From Marchantia polymorpha subsp. ruderalis (taxonomy: Eukaryota > Streptophyta > Marchantiopsida > Marchantiales > Marchantiaceae): 64,000 bases of DNA. The translations under genes were made by a program, and so were the position numbers. The DNA lies in contig AP031358.1 of NCBI GenBank assembly GCA_037833965.1, forward strand, positions 16,810,001 through 16,874,000, read 5' to 3'. The notes under the pieces were generated by a model. That model searched no databases. It was given only the letters and a program-made list of their open reading frames with translations, and had not been told where the DNA came from. Shown here piece by piece: positions 1 to 12,018 of the stretch (the stretch's first letter is position 1; each line of letters begins with the position of its first letter).

Positions 1-190
1 CCATCCATCCCACTCCTAGTGAATGGATGACGTGGCGGATAACCCTAACAAGCACACGGATTGCTGACGTGGCACTGTCAACTAACACATCCACTCTGTA
101 CCTACCAAGTGCGCGGATCGCTGACGTGGCAGCTATGACTAGTGCACACTAAAGTATCTATATCAATATTTAGAGTAACCTCTACTTTAG
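1..190. repeat. Short region with three spaced TGACGTGGC motifs
   Basis: The nine-base word TGACGTGGC occurs at 28-36, 65-73 and 122-130. The last two copies lie in a longer imperfect repeat (AAGYRCRCGGATYGCTGACG, about 50-74 and 108-132). The word contains the ACGT core bound by plant bZIP factors, so it could be a regulatory cluster, for example in a retroelement end. It could equally be a decayed tandem repeat. No gene lies immediately downstream in the window on either strand, so function is unproven. Confidence 0.45.
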
Positions 191-199
191 TTCTAACTA

Positions 200-2310
200 A
201 CTAAAGATGGTTACACTAACTTGATGAAATAATTCGCTCCTTGAAGTTGTTCAGACAAATCATCCATACGAGGTAATGGATAATTTTTTTTCACGGTTTG
301 CTGATTCAATCCCTAGTAGTCGATGCATAGTCATGAATTCATCTCTTTTTTTCACAAAGAGCACTGGAGCTTCATAAGGTGAAACACTTGGTTGAATGAA
401 TTCCTTGCTCAACATCTCCTCCACTTGAGTTTTGCATTCTTTCAATTTGTTTGAAGCCAAACGATATGGAACTTTGCAAGTTGATGTACTTTCAGATTTT
501 ATCTACTCACCGATTTGGTGATAATCTAGCAGGTAGATCATCTGGAAAAACATCTTTATACTTCATAAAAATGTCGTTCACGGACTCCGATATGTAAAGT
601 TTCTCCGTGGATTCAATATCTATTATAAAAATCCAAAAAAACATACATCATATCTAGAAATGGATGTTTAATCCATAACAAAGAGGGGCAAATTTCTATT
701 TTAAAATTTAATTTTATCTCCATAGATATTCCAACCACTACTTGTAATCACTTTTCTTTTACAATCTCCATCTAGATTATATTGCTCCATCCATGGCATT
801 CCAAGGATGACATCATATTGACCTAAACGAATTACTTTTCATTCAATGCTCTCCTTATATCTACCTATGGCTAATTCTACATTCCGTGTTAATATATCTA
901 TCACTTCAATTTGCTTGTTTTACAATTCAACTTCTTCACTCACTACCTTCATCAATATCAAATCTAACTTCATAGCAACACTCCTTGATTAAAAATTCTC
1001 TATTGCTCCAAGATCAATTAGAACTATCACCTTATGTCATTTCATCAAACCATATGTGACATTGAGCTTAGCTTTCTTCTTACTCCTTCCATGAACTCCT
1101 ACGCATTACCTTCTTTCAACCTCACTTTTTTTTTTGCTTTGTGGAACTAGTAAGGTCACGAGACAAGTTTAATGATGATCTTTGTTTTCCGAAACTTCTT
1201 TTTTCACCTCTTCAGACTTTATTGCCTTCATGTTGTTGCCCGGTCGTCGCTATATGGGCTGTATTCCTTGTGATGCCGGTCAAATTTGGAAAAACTTGGC
1301 AATGTGATCCATTCGTTCACATGCATAACATTTATGATTGTCACGAACTGCCGCTCCTCCCTAAACCATTCCATTATTTGCATAACCTTCTTGCAAATTT
1401 GGAACTCCTTGTCGCCGAATCTCACCTCCAAATTTTGGATATAGTACTCTTGTTGGTGGAAAACCTTCTCTACATCAAAGATTTTCCAACTTCATCGATG
1501 TTAGGCGAGATGGATTTCAAAAACTACTTACTAGATCACCGTGTGTGACACCGTAAGCACCTAAAATTCATTGAGCAATTGCGATGGCTTTGTTCAATGT
1601 GAATGGATTGCTTACCTTCAACTTCTTTCAAATTTGATACTTCAAGCCTTGTTTGAACATGTTCAAGACTTCTATTCCATTCATATTCATGATAGATACT
1701 TGAAGATCACTGAATAACTTCTTTTTGCTTCAAATCTCACAACTTTATTCTTGTAGTTTGAAGAGAGTTCACTATTTGAAAATTTTGCAAAAGTACTTCT
1801 TACATTCCACTCCACAAAATGATAGCACCTCATTCTGAAAGCATTTTCTGTATTGTGTACTATGTGAGAGTTTTATCCGTAAGATAAATTTCATGAACTT
1901 TCTTGCAATATAATTAGAAACATGAAAATAAAATTAATGAATATTCATACTCATTATTCATCACTCTAACATTCTCATCGTTCTACTTCCTTCGTAAGCT
2001 TTCACCTTACAAGAGTTTTCCATTCAAAGCAAAAGATTTGCTTGATCTTCAATCTCTTGAAGACGTCTCCTATTGAACTTCGTTGCATCAATAGGAGTTG
2101 GTTCCGGGTGAACTTAGGAAGCTGGAACTTGATGTTCAACTTCCATCTCTCCAATTCTTTTGCTTTCTACTTTCTCATTCTCCAATGCAAATATTTTATC
2201 CTTCATGAATTGCTGCTTGATGTGACCATATACTATCGCTTTTCTCAACTTCTTCATCTCCGCCATGATTTCGTTAAGAACATCATTCATAACGATTGAT
2301 GTCCCCATGT
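200..2310 (-). mobile_element. Decayed Ty3/gypsy-type LTR retrotransposon internal region
   Basis: Read on the minus strand the order is gag-like, zinc knuckle, protease, reverse transcriptase. About 2308-2114 encodes a lysine/glutamate-rich coiled stretch as in gag. About 1334-1288 gives CYACERMDHIAKFF, a CCHC zinc knuckle whose last Cys is Phe. About 1040-1000 carries a protease-like block with DLGA where DSGA/DTGA is usual. 460-205 is the start of reverse transcriptase ([14 protein letters not shown], later NYPLPRMDD). The RT block holds a frameshift and a stop codon, and similarity ends near 200, before the catalytic YXDD. No integrase or flanking LTR was recognised. The copy cannot encode working protein. 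Family is from motif recognition only. Confidence 0.75.
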
Positions 2311-2639
2311 TCTTTCACACTCACTCTGATTGAAAGTGAGTATAATCATTATATAACATCTCAACAAAGTAGTCACAAAAATATACATGATTCTATCACA
2401 TCTCTATAGTATTCTTCTCCATAATTCATAACAAAAAAATATTTTTGCAAACTTTTCTTTCGGAATACTATTCTAATCTCCACATAGATGTTGAACCAAA
2501 CCGGTGTGAATGATTCGTGATTCAAATCCATAAAACAATGGTTTTTCTTTTCGTGATTTAAATCAATCCAACAATGGTTTTACTTTTCATTATATAGCTC
2601 TTACCAACAAGTACAAGATTTTTTCATGAAAGAAAAGGA

Positions 2640-3790
2640 AGTCATGGTATGCAGATTGCTTAAATTATTATACGGTTTAAAGCAAAGTTTCAGATAGTAA
2701 AATAAACTCTTCAATGATTTTATGCACTCATAAGAATTGTTACCGAGTGTATATGATTCTTGTGTTTACTTGAAGAATGTTCTCGATGGGACATTTAGTC
2801 TCATCATATTTGTCTTGTATGTTGATGACATGCTTATTGCATCTTCAATTGATTGCTTCAAGAATATTTGATGTTGATAAGTTGAAGGGTGAGTTGAGCT
2901 TAACTTTTAGCATGAAGTATCTAGTCTAATCAATAAGATTTTTGGCATGGAAGTATTTAGGAATCAAAAAGCAAAAAAGCTTTGGTTTTCTCAACATGTG
3001 TATGTAGAAAAGGTTTTTGCCAAGTTCAATATGGCAAAAGCTAAAATTGTGAATATTCCATTGACTGCTCATTTTTTACTTCCAGTAGCGCAATGTACTA
3101 CAGATGCGGTTGAGAAAAGCTTGATGTCTTTTATCTCTTATGATAGTGCAGTGGATAGTCTAATGTATTTCATAGTATGCACATAATCATATATAGCATA
3201 TTCTATAGATAAGGTAATTAGGTACATGTCAAATCCATGCAAGGTGTATTGGGAAGCAGTGAAATGAATACTTAGATATCTTAAGGGTTCTACACGACAT
3301 GGCTTATCGTTTGATGCCAAAAATATGAATGCCAAGTCACTTTTGAGATAGGTGGATGTTGATCATGAGGAAAAGTTGGACAAGAGAAAATCAACTATTG
3401 TATGTGTTTTCAAATATAGTTGTTGAGTTAGTGGTTGCATTAGTTGAAGATCAATTCTTTAAAATTGCATTTTTTGTCATTCACAAAAGCTGAATATGTT
3501 GCAGCTCTAGAGATTACGAAGGAAGCAATTTGGTTGAATAAGCTTATTACTTAGATGGAATTCCCGTAGCAGGATGTTAATTTTCAGTGTGATAGTAAGA
3601 GTGTGTTTCATCTTGTTAAAATCATGTGATGTATAATAGGATGAAGCACATTGGCATTAGGTTTCAATATATTACACAGATTGTGACTAAGAACGCGCTT
3701 AAGCTCATCAATATTGATGGAGAGCTTAACCCGGCTTATAATTTTACCAAAGTTATTGCTTCTAATAAGTTTTGAAGACACCAAGCAACT
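2640..3790 (+). mobile_element. Decayed Ty1/copia-type RT/RNase H fragment
   Basis: Plus-strand frames carry copia-type landmarks in order: LLYGLKQS near 2665-2690, the catalytic block LYVDDMLIAS near 2815-2845, YMSNPCKVYWEAVK near 3220-3265, then ILRYLKGSTRHG and DVDHEEKLDKRKST up to about 3400, and an RNase H-like tail to about 3780. Stops and frameshifts separate almost every block, and no gag, protease or integrase part was seen. The open stretch 2947-3186 is only one surviving piece. This is an old 3' fragment lying head to head with the gypsy-type remnant, with no sign of activity. Confidence 0.78.
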
Positions 3791-3799
3791 TTGAAGATT

Positions 3800-6700
3800 T
3801 TGTAACAGTGAATTAGATTACATGATAGTTTCTATGTATGTAGTTTCTCTAGGACATGTTGTCAACTACGACTTGGTTCTAGTAAATCCTTGTTCATGGA
3901 AGGAAAGCTATAATATAACTTTACTTTACAGAATTTTTTGCTAAATTTATATATGGATTATAAAATTTGACTTCTTCAAAACTTGGATTAAGGAAAAGTT
4001 TCTAAGGTCAATCCACGTTTTGATTACAGTAATTAGGCTTGGCATCTAGTTAGGATTTGAGATACTTAACCCTAGGATGAACACATTTCAGTTTCACATA
4101 TACACTTGCGGGGAGAGACAATGAGGAGCTGAGTTATGGAGGCTTGATGTAACATTCTCGCTTTAGTGAAGCTTTTATTTGACCGTGGAGATATTCTCAT
4201 GTGCAGGTGAATCACGTACATTTGTGCGTGATCTTGTTTGTGATTCTCGGTGGGATTCTCATACAATTTTGACTCAACTCATGATTTTAAAATTCCATTC
4301 AATTGATTAACATCATATAGTCATTACTAACATTGTCAATTCCAACATTTTAGCTTTTACAACTAATATCTTTATCTATCTATCTTTATCTCAAATATTG
4401 TATCTTCTGACATATGTTAAAAAATATAAGTTTTCATTCCCATAAAAAATCAAAAAAAATTGTAAGTAAATATAGACGGCTTCATCACTACTCAAATCAC
4501 TTTCAATGATTTAACGCGATAATTATTTTCCCAAAAATCAATAATCTAATTCATATTCATTCAGATTAATTATTTAAAAGGTTTTAGAATTTAAATTAAA
4601 ACACTAATGTTTGGGTTTAGAATTTGGAGTTTAGAAATTATATATTAAAGTATTACAAAGAATCTTGTTATTGAAAACTTAGAGATAAAAAAGGAAACAC
4701 TAAAAAAGGTGCAAAAAAAGTAGATGTTCTTATAGATTGCTTGTCTTACAGAAACATATGAGTAGGTTTTGACAACCACAATGTGAAAAACAATTCACAT
4801 CGCAAAAGTCATAAATATGTAATCAATCAAGTGAATTTTGTTGGTGTATATTGTGCAAGTAAAATTATGTTTGTGATATTGCTTTTTTTTTCTAATTGTG
4901 TTGGTAAGCTTAGCATTTTGATGTTTTTGAAGTATTGGATGAAGAAAGAACTTGGATGCTCTAATAATTTGTTATCAAATGTTCCAAGATTTTTTGTAGA
5001 TTTAGTATGCTATGATTGATTGCATGCTCTATGATTTTGTTATCAAATGTTTCAAGCTTTTTTTTTGTAGATTTGTGATGCTAGGATAGATTGTATGCTC
5101 TGCAGCAATTGAGTTTTTGAATTGTGGTTGAGGATTTGAAATTTTTCTTCTTGTCTTTTACTTGGATATGAGACTGTTGCTCCGATCTTGCTGGAGATTC
5201 AAAAGTAACATGGTATAACTAAAATCAGGATATTGATTTTTTATTGAAATGTATGTTCTAAAAATAATTGTAATTTTTGGCGGAAATTATGAAATTTTTA
5301 TCTTTCACGGGATCTGATCAACGCTTTGCTAGTCGTACAAATGAATATGGCTAACAAGCTCTAATTGCATAGTTTATGAGCATGAGAAATGAGCAATTGT
5401 TTTGAAGTCGGTTTATAATTTAAATTTAATTATTTTAGACTAAACTACATTCTTTCTAGATTATTAGTCACCATTTAGTTAAATTTAAGACTGTTTTCAA
5501 ATCTTTCAGTTTCGTGCATAGATTGTGACAAAAGCTTGTGATATTGTTTGTCATTGGGCTAACTCTTAACTTTCCAAGAAAAGTACAGCTTGTAGACTGT
5601 ACACAGAAGTTACCTTTACGAATTTAGCAGCTTGCTGAAACAGTGCTAATCCCAGCCAATGTGTAGTCGTTGCTCTTATTCAGACAGCAAGATATAAATG
5701 AAGTGATTATTTTTCAGCTAACAAGATGGTAGTTTTTTGGCGGTATATGACATAAATTTATGAGAGTTTGCCTTACAAATCATAGCATTATTCATATGAA
5801 TCGATAGAGAATCCGTTTGCACATACAATATTTTGTAAAGTTTCACGTTCTAATACTATAAATTAAAGACAACTAATTATATAATTCAAAACTAGATCAT
5901 ATTAGTGAAAACAGCATGTACATTCTTCTCGAGAGGAGTTTTGTTTCTTCATTATGGCTAAAGAGTTTAGACTTTTTTACACATTGTGTGCTAAAAAAAA
6001 CACCATAAATAATTATTGAATGTTAAAACTCATAGTCATGAAAATATTATTTTTTATATATATAATCTTTACTTTTCATTACATTATGTGTTTTTCATGA
6101 AAGATGTGTCTATACTAATTTTGAATATTATTAATCCACTTTTTTTCATTTCCAAGAAGTCAAAATCTGTTGTTAAAATCCAATGATAATGGATTGAGAT
6201 TTTTTTCCAGTATTAGACGATGGAGAAAAACACACTATTGGAGGATTTGAGTTTTATTTTCAACAAGGAGGATAAAAATTATCTATTCACTACACTATGA
6301 ACTTTACAGTAGAATTATGTGAGTAAGCGATTCAATCAAAAACATTTGGTGTGAACTAAATATAAACTGGTTGATTGAAACATTTAACATTAATTGAAAA
6401 ATGAATTTGTGAAAAAATCAATATCTTAATATTCAAACTTACTTCTTATGTGTCTTAGGACATGTCAAAATTTAATAAGTGAGATACAAATAATCAACGC
6501 ATTTTTAAAATATATTGGACAAATAAATTAGACTCAAAAAAATAATTTAAAATTTCAAACTAGTGTTTGTTTAAATGAAAGTGATGTGAAGTATTACGGT
6601 TCGTGATATCTTTAACTTGTGATAATTTCATTTTCATGAGTGAAAGATCTTCATTCTAAGTATTTCAATGATTCTTAATCTTGATATTAAATAGCTTGTA

Positions 6701-8100
6701 AAAACTTCTTGTTACTATTTATGTTTTGAGTTTAGATACTTAGTCTTCTAAAATTTGTATCATCTTAGCGAGGATACAAATATGTGAATTCTGTTGGATG
6801 GATATGAATGAGTAAAACTTTACGTTTGAGTTGTCAATAATGTAAAAAATTTCTTTCATCTTGTTGAATCACATTTTTATCTTAATGCGCATCATTTTAA
6901 TACTATGTATTTTAAACTTGACTTTAGTTCAAACTTATATTCATCTCTGTAAGTGTTTTCAAAAAATCATAGTAGTGAATATGTAATTCTTGTCATTACT
7001 ATTATGTACATGAAACACTCATAATCCTATCTTACAAACCTTATTTTGTGTTGCAAAGAGTTTTTGTTAACTATGTCGTATTATAGTAACTAGTCTAGTC
7101 TAAAAATCTATTATTAAAATAACTTTAGTAAATTACTGACTTCAGTTACAACTCCCAAATTCTTGTTATTTACCAACACTCTGAATTTTACATTTGAAAT
7201 ATTCTTAGTGGAACCACAACATCACAATCGTCCACACTTTGACAACATGGGAACAAAGCTTTCAATTACAAAATGATGATAAATATGATCAATTTTTTGT
7301 ACATATCCTTCGACAGCTTTATGTGAAATTATTTCAAATCACAATTAAACAAACATGGTAATACATGGAAATAACAATTTTGCAAAATGATGATTTGATT
7401 GACCTGTTACTGCCTATGTTAGCTCCATGCGCCAAGTTAATAAACCAGCTGTGCAAACTTCTCATATGTTTTTAAGCAACTGATTGTGACCTTGCTTGTA
7501 ACCCAATCTACCTTCATGTCATACCAATAATGAGCTAATCTACGAAATATTTGAATATTGAAATCAAATTGCAAGCACAATTTAAAAATGCTAAAAATTG
7601 TAATAATTTCTTCCTTGTCATCAACTCATTGCATCATTGATGTGAAAATATCTTACAACCGAAAAGATTTAAACACGCACGCTCAAGATGCTTCAACAAA
7701 GTAATTGCACCTGCATTTCGAAAGCAACAAACAACTTTTTGAACATGCAACAGCCTTTAGACTTTTAGACTTACAGAGCAAGTGCGAACCTCTCCGTGAC
7801 CAGGTACTGCCCAGTGTGCTGTGAATCGTTTAGCCGATCAGGTGCAGCATCCATGGAAGGTCTGGCTGCTGCCATGGATGCACTTCGAGCTCCATGCATG
7901 GCTCCAAACTTGACAAACCAATCGTCAAATCAGTTCCTGCATACTCACCTCTCTAAAGAGCAAGATTAAATTCAGCCGCCATGGCATGGCGCCAATTACA
8001 AGTGATGCAGAAACTACTTTACAGAAACTGTAACACCAAGAGAAAGACAACCATAATGAGGTTTAAAAACTTCGTCTGTTTACGGGAATACTAAATTGTA
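3800..8100. other. AT-rich intergenic DNA, no gene seen
   Basis: The stretch is strongly AT-rich with many homopolymer A/T runs. No open frame exceeds about 80 codons and none resembles a known family. The only structure I could see is the imperfect tandem repeat at 4955-5100. It probably consists of unrecognisable old transposon sequence. Confidence 0.6.
4955..5100. repeat. Imperfect tandem duplication, two copies of about 70 bp
   Basis: Two adjacent units share TTATCAAATGTTYCAAG, then a T-run, TTTTGTAGATTT, and end in TGCTC (about 4955-5029 and 5030-5100). The second copy has a longer T-run and scattered substitutions, so the duplication is not recent. An open frame (4783-5019, 78 codons) crosses the first copy but looks like chance. 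Confidence 0.65.
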
Positions 8101-8101
8101 G

Positions 8102-8206
8102 GTTATTATGGGTGCTGCTCTGAACTCGGTTACGATGGTCATGGAAGACAATGCGCTTGCATCTGGAGGAATCTCATACGGAGCAGCGGTGTCTGTCGGC
8201 CATTGG
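8102..8206 (+). other. Possible orphan exon (35 codons)
   Basis: An open block of exactly 35 codons is bounded by an acceptor-like TTGTAG on the left and a strong donor GG|GTGAGT on the right. It would read VIMGAALNSVTMVMEDN and onward to ...SVGHW. I do not recognise it. No partner exon was found nearby: the larger overlapping frames at 8.2-8.9 kb on both strands look like mutual shadows. It may be a gene fragment or chance. Confidence 0.2.
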
Positions 8207-11200
8207 GTGAGTCAGGTCAACTTGTTGGTGTCAGGAAAGCGCTAAAGAGCAGAGAAAAGAGACGCATGGACATGGCTAACATGAGCGAAACAGGTGCGGG
8301 AAGACCCCAGAGACATCATCTTGACCAGATGGTGGTGGCAGTCGGAGGATTGTGTCCCGCAGATGCAATCTTGGCGGCGTGCAGGTGTGGGGCTCAATCC
8401 TGGCTTGTGCCGGCTGGGGGATTTGGGGCTCCCAACATGTGGGAGATTTTTATACAGCGGATGGAGGCTCTGCTTTATCTGCATATGATAACGATGGGGA
8501 TGGGCACGGTAGGAAGAATCTCTGGCTGCATCTGTGGGAGGAATGGCACGATAGATGCCAAAGCCGAAAGTCACTTTGGCCAGTCCCAGCTGGTGTGAGA
8601 TTAAGGCGCTATCTGGCGTACCGAGCAGTGCCTGGAGCAAATTGACAGCAGAAATATCTTGCAATCAAAAGCCATGTCAAATGTCTTTCCAGCAGATCCA
8701 ATACCCATTGATGCCAAAGATGCGATCGTGACCCTCGAACACATGTCTTCGATGGAAGACCGGGATTGCCTACGACCAGTGGCCGGACCTCGCAGGGCAT
8801 TATTGCAAGGTCCTCGGTCTAGCTACGGAAACTCGTTTACGAGTTTCCGCAAGCGAGGATTGTCCTAAACCTCGCGATCGATCCGCCGAAGGTAATACAG
8901 GGACAACTATGGGAGGAGCCCATCAAGTCCTAGACGGATGAAAACAAAGGGGTAAGATTGGGCTAGATCCCAATCCGAGAGGACATAGATCTTGGCCATG
9001 ATAGTTAGGAATGTCGTAAAGTCCTGAACTCAGGATTCTTAAGCCTGCTCATGTCTGACTGACCTTGGTCCTTAAGCTCTCAACTATATCCATGTGCCTA
9101 CGGATCGACCACTGACTGCATCGGCCAGATTCACCTTCCTTCTCACCTTGCTCTGCACTCATTGCTGCATCCTGGGCCCTGACAACAGATCTTAAACAGT
9201 AGTTCGGTCACTGATTGCCAGAAGCTCAGCAGCCCTACTTTTGAGTACAAACGATCAAATCATCGACAGTCTAGGTCCTCGGGACTTTTATGACTAAGCA
9301 TTTCAACGGATGATGAGTTCCGCGAACTTTGTATTCTATTGATGGTCAGCTCACTTATGAAGGTCCAGAAGATATCCATCTTCTGGACTGTGCTGCATTA
9401 CGTAAAGCAGCCAAGGTGAGATTTCACACGGAAAAGAAACATGAATGCCGCAGACATTAGCTGCAATGAGGTGAACGCTGGGAGACCGTTCATGGACACG
9501 AGATCGACTTTGGGCTGCGGTGTGCACGTCTGCAAAAATCATCCGTCTTTATTGTCATGAGTCTAAAGCCGACATGGGAATGATCATGGTGAGGTTGGAA
9601 TGGACGAAGTCTCCGTCTTACTTTGGGAGGACGCTTCACAGTGCGTAGCTAAGGAATTCTTTCAACTGACAAAGTGGGGAACATTCTACGGATGATCCTA
9701 CACGCTGACCTGAACGCATCAGTGTAGGAGTAACCAATCTCGTGCTTTGAAGCTACTGGAGCGACCAGATCACCGATGACAATCATCGAGTTCCTCTATC
9801 GTGCGTGCCAACTCTCCAACGAGACCAGCCGACCCTGCTCATTATGGAACAGAGAAAAGGAAAGGATGAAATGTGCCCCAGCTGCCTTCACATCGATGTC
9901 GGCGAAGTGTAAAGCGAGATCGATCGTGAAGGCAGGACAGACCATTCCTTTGCTCTCATGCTCTTGCCACTTACGGTCATGTTTTTACCCCGGACGCATT
10001 TCCAACATTTTCACCTGTTTATGGAGCCCTACCTAATGTGAAGATCATGATTAAAACGTGGGCATTATCACCTTCCAGATTCAAAATGTTATGCTCTGCA
10101 TAATCGAGAACCAGGTTCGCATATGAACCAGTTAGAAAGCTGACTTTCTGAGAATAAAAAGGTATGCGTAAATGAACAGGTGGACCAAGTGTACAATTAT
10201 TCTGATCCGCAGTCTAGGGACATACCTTCAGAGACATTGATCTCAGTCCTTCGGTAGGACACCGACCGGCCATGTCTTGCTGTTCCGGATCTATCTACAG
10301 TGGAGGTGGGATTTTATTCACTTTAACACGCACTGCTGCTTGACTTGAACGAAAATTTCTGCACAATTTGCTTTTCTCCACGAAGGGGTATACTCTCCGG
10401 TGGGTCCACCGACAGCAAGGGCTAGTTCTCTCCAACTTGAAATCAGACGAACCTTTTACAAGATTTCTAGATCACGATGTCTTCACATGTCCTATCCTCT
10501 CTTAGATCTCTGTGTACACAAATGTAAAGCTAGTACGAGGATCAGACTGTCAAGTTTTTCACATGTGCCTTCATTCCCGTTACTCTTGTGCCGTTTGATT
10601 GCTGAGTGATGAAGATTTGGTAGGAGCCTCGCCTTGTCCGTAGAAACTTTACCTTCTTCCCATTGTCAGTAGACGCGGTCAGCTCCACTAAATCCATTAT
10701 TTGAGTAATTTGTCGTTCCTGTCTGTACCCCACAGGCACAGCTACACTTCCCAGGTCAAGGGATCTTTGGCTGCAAGGCTACATCATCATGCAGCACGTA
10801 TTCTGAGTTACTTATCATTGATTTCATGAGCGGGGTGTTTGATGATTGACGACTCTCAAAAGTCTTCCCACTCTTTAACTACACGTTTCTTCATCGAACA
10901 CATCGCTGTCCCAGTACAGACATGACAATCATGTGAGAATCCTCATCCAGACTCCTCGAATATGTCTGAAGCATACTAACTTTCAGAAACAATAGTAGCT
11001 TCTTCGTTATTCGTGTCAAATCTGATAAGTGCACTCTAGATGTATGGTAAGAAACAATTGTTTTACTTTGCGTAACGTTCGACACAGACTGACGAAGGAT
11101 TTGGCAATGGAAACAGAGAAACGAGCACTCCAGTTTATCTTATGTATCAGAATTACGTTCATTGTGATAGGTTCATTTCTGAGAGCACTAGCTCGATCAG

Positions 11201-12000
11201 ATTCTAACGGTGGTGCACGCAGTATGGAGTCAAGCCCAGTCCAAGAATTCGTTTAAGCAGTTCGTGTCTCTTGCAAACTTCGAGGAACTATCGTAATGGT
11301 TTAAGTCCAGTATAGTTGTAATATGTATGGCACCGTACGGTTTCAACTCAGGAAAATCTCTCGCTTCGTCAGTATTTTCAGATGTCGAATCATTCAAATG
11401 TTTCCGAAAGAAGCAAGAAGCCTATGCAGTAACTACCATACAATCTAAAGAAACTTCCGCAGACTTTTCCTTCGTCAGAAAGTCGATCATGGCATTGGAA
11501 CAAATACTACAACAGTATAAGATTGGGCAGGGAACTAAGAAAAAAGATTGGAAAATATATTATAACTCCGAATATGTCTGAATTACTAAGATGCACCCAA
11601 GTTTGACATACAGAACATGTCCTATGTCCGAGTTCATGTCATCCCGTAAAGAGAGTTTCACGTCAAACATGGAACAGCACTCCTACATTCGACATCATGT
11701 TATGTAGACTTTTGACAAAATGGTCTCGTCTTTTCAACGTTCGACCGACAAAGCATTTACCATACTATAGTAGTTCTGCAAAAGATTTACGCAACTTAAT
11801 TGCTACATGTGTCTTGATAAATACCTCACATGTCACTGCAATATCAGAATAGCACCACTTGCAGAACCTTACGTAACCAGTGCAGACGGTCCCAAGGCTG
11901 TGATTATGCCTCAGGAAACTGCTAGATATTGACGTAAATACCCATTGAGTTCTCTGCCTGCACAACCATTTGCCTCGGCTAATAGACAAGGCTTGAGGAA
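8207..12000. other. Mid-GC stretch, no recognisable gene
   Basis: Base composition is more balanced than in the flanking AT-rich DNA. Open frames reach 60-140 codons on both strands but overlap one another, and none shows a known motif or consistent splice phases. The stretch follows the 3' end of the SWIM/MULE gene and may contain its 3' UTR and the flank of its parent transposon. I could not find terminal inverted repeats by eye. Confidence 0.4.
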
Positions 12001-12018
12001 GGCTGAGTCCACCGATGC

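Noticed and set aside
8203..8868. Overlapping frames of 60-140 codons on both strands
   Set aside because: They shadow one another and have no motif, no consistent splice partners and no recognisable family.
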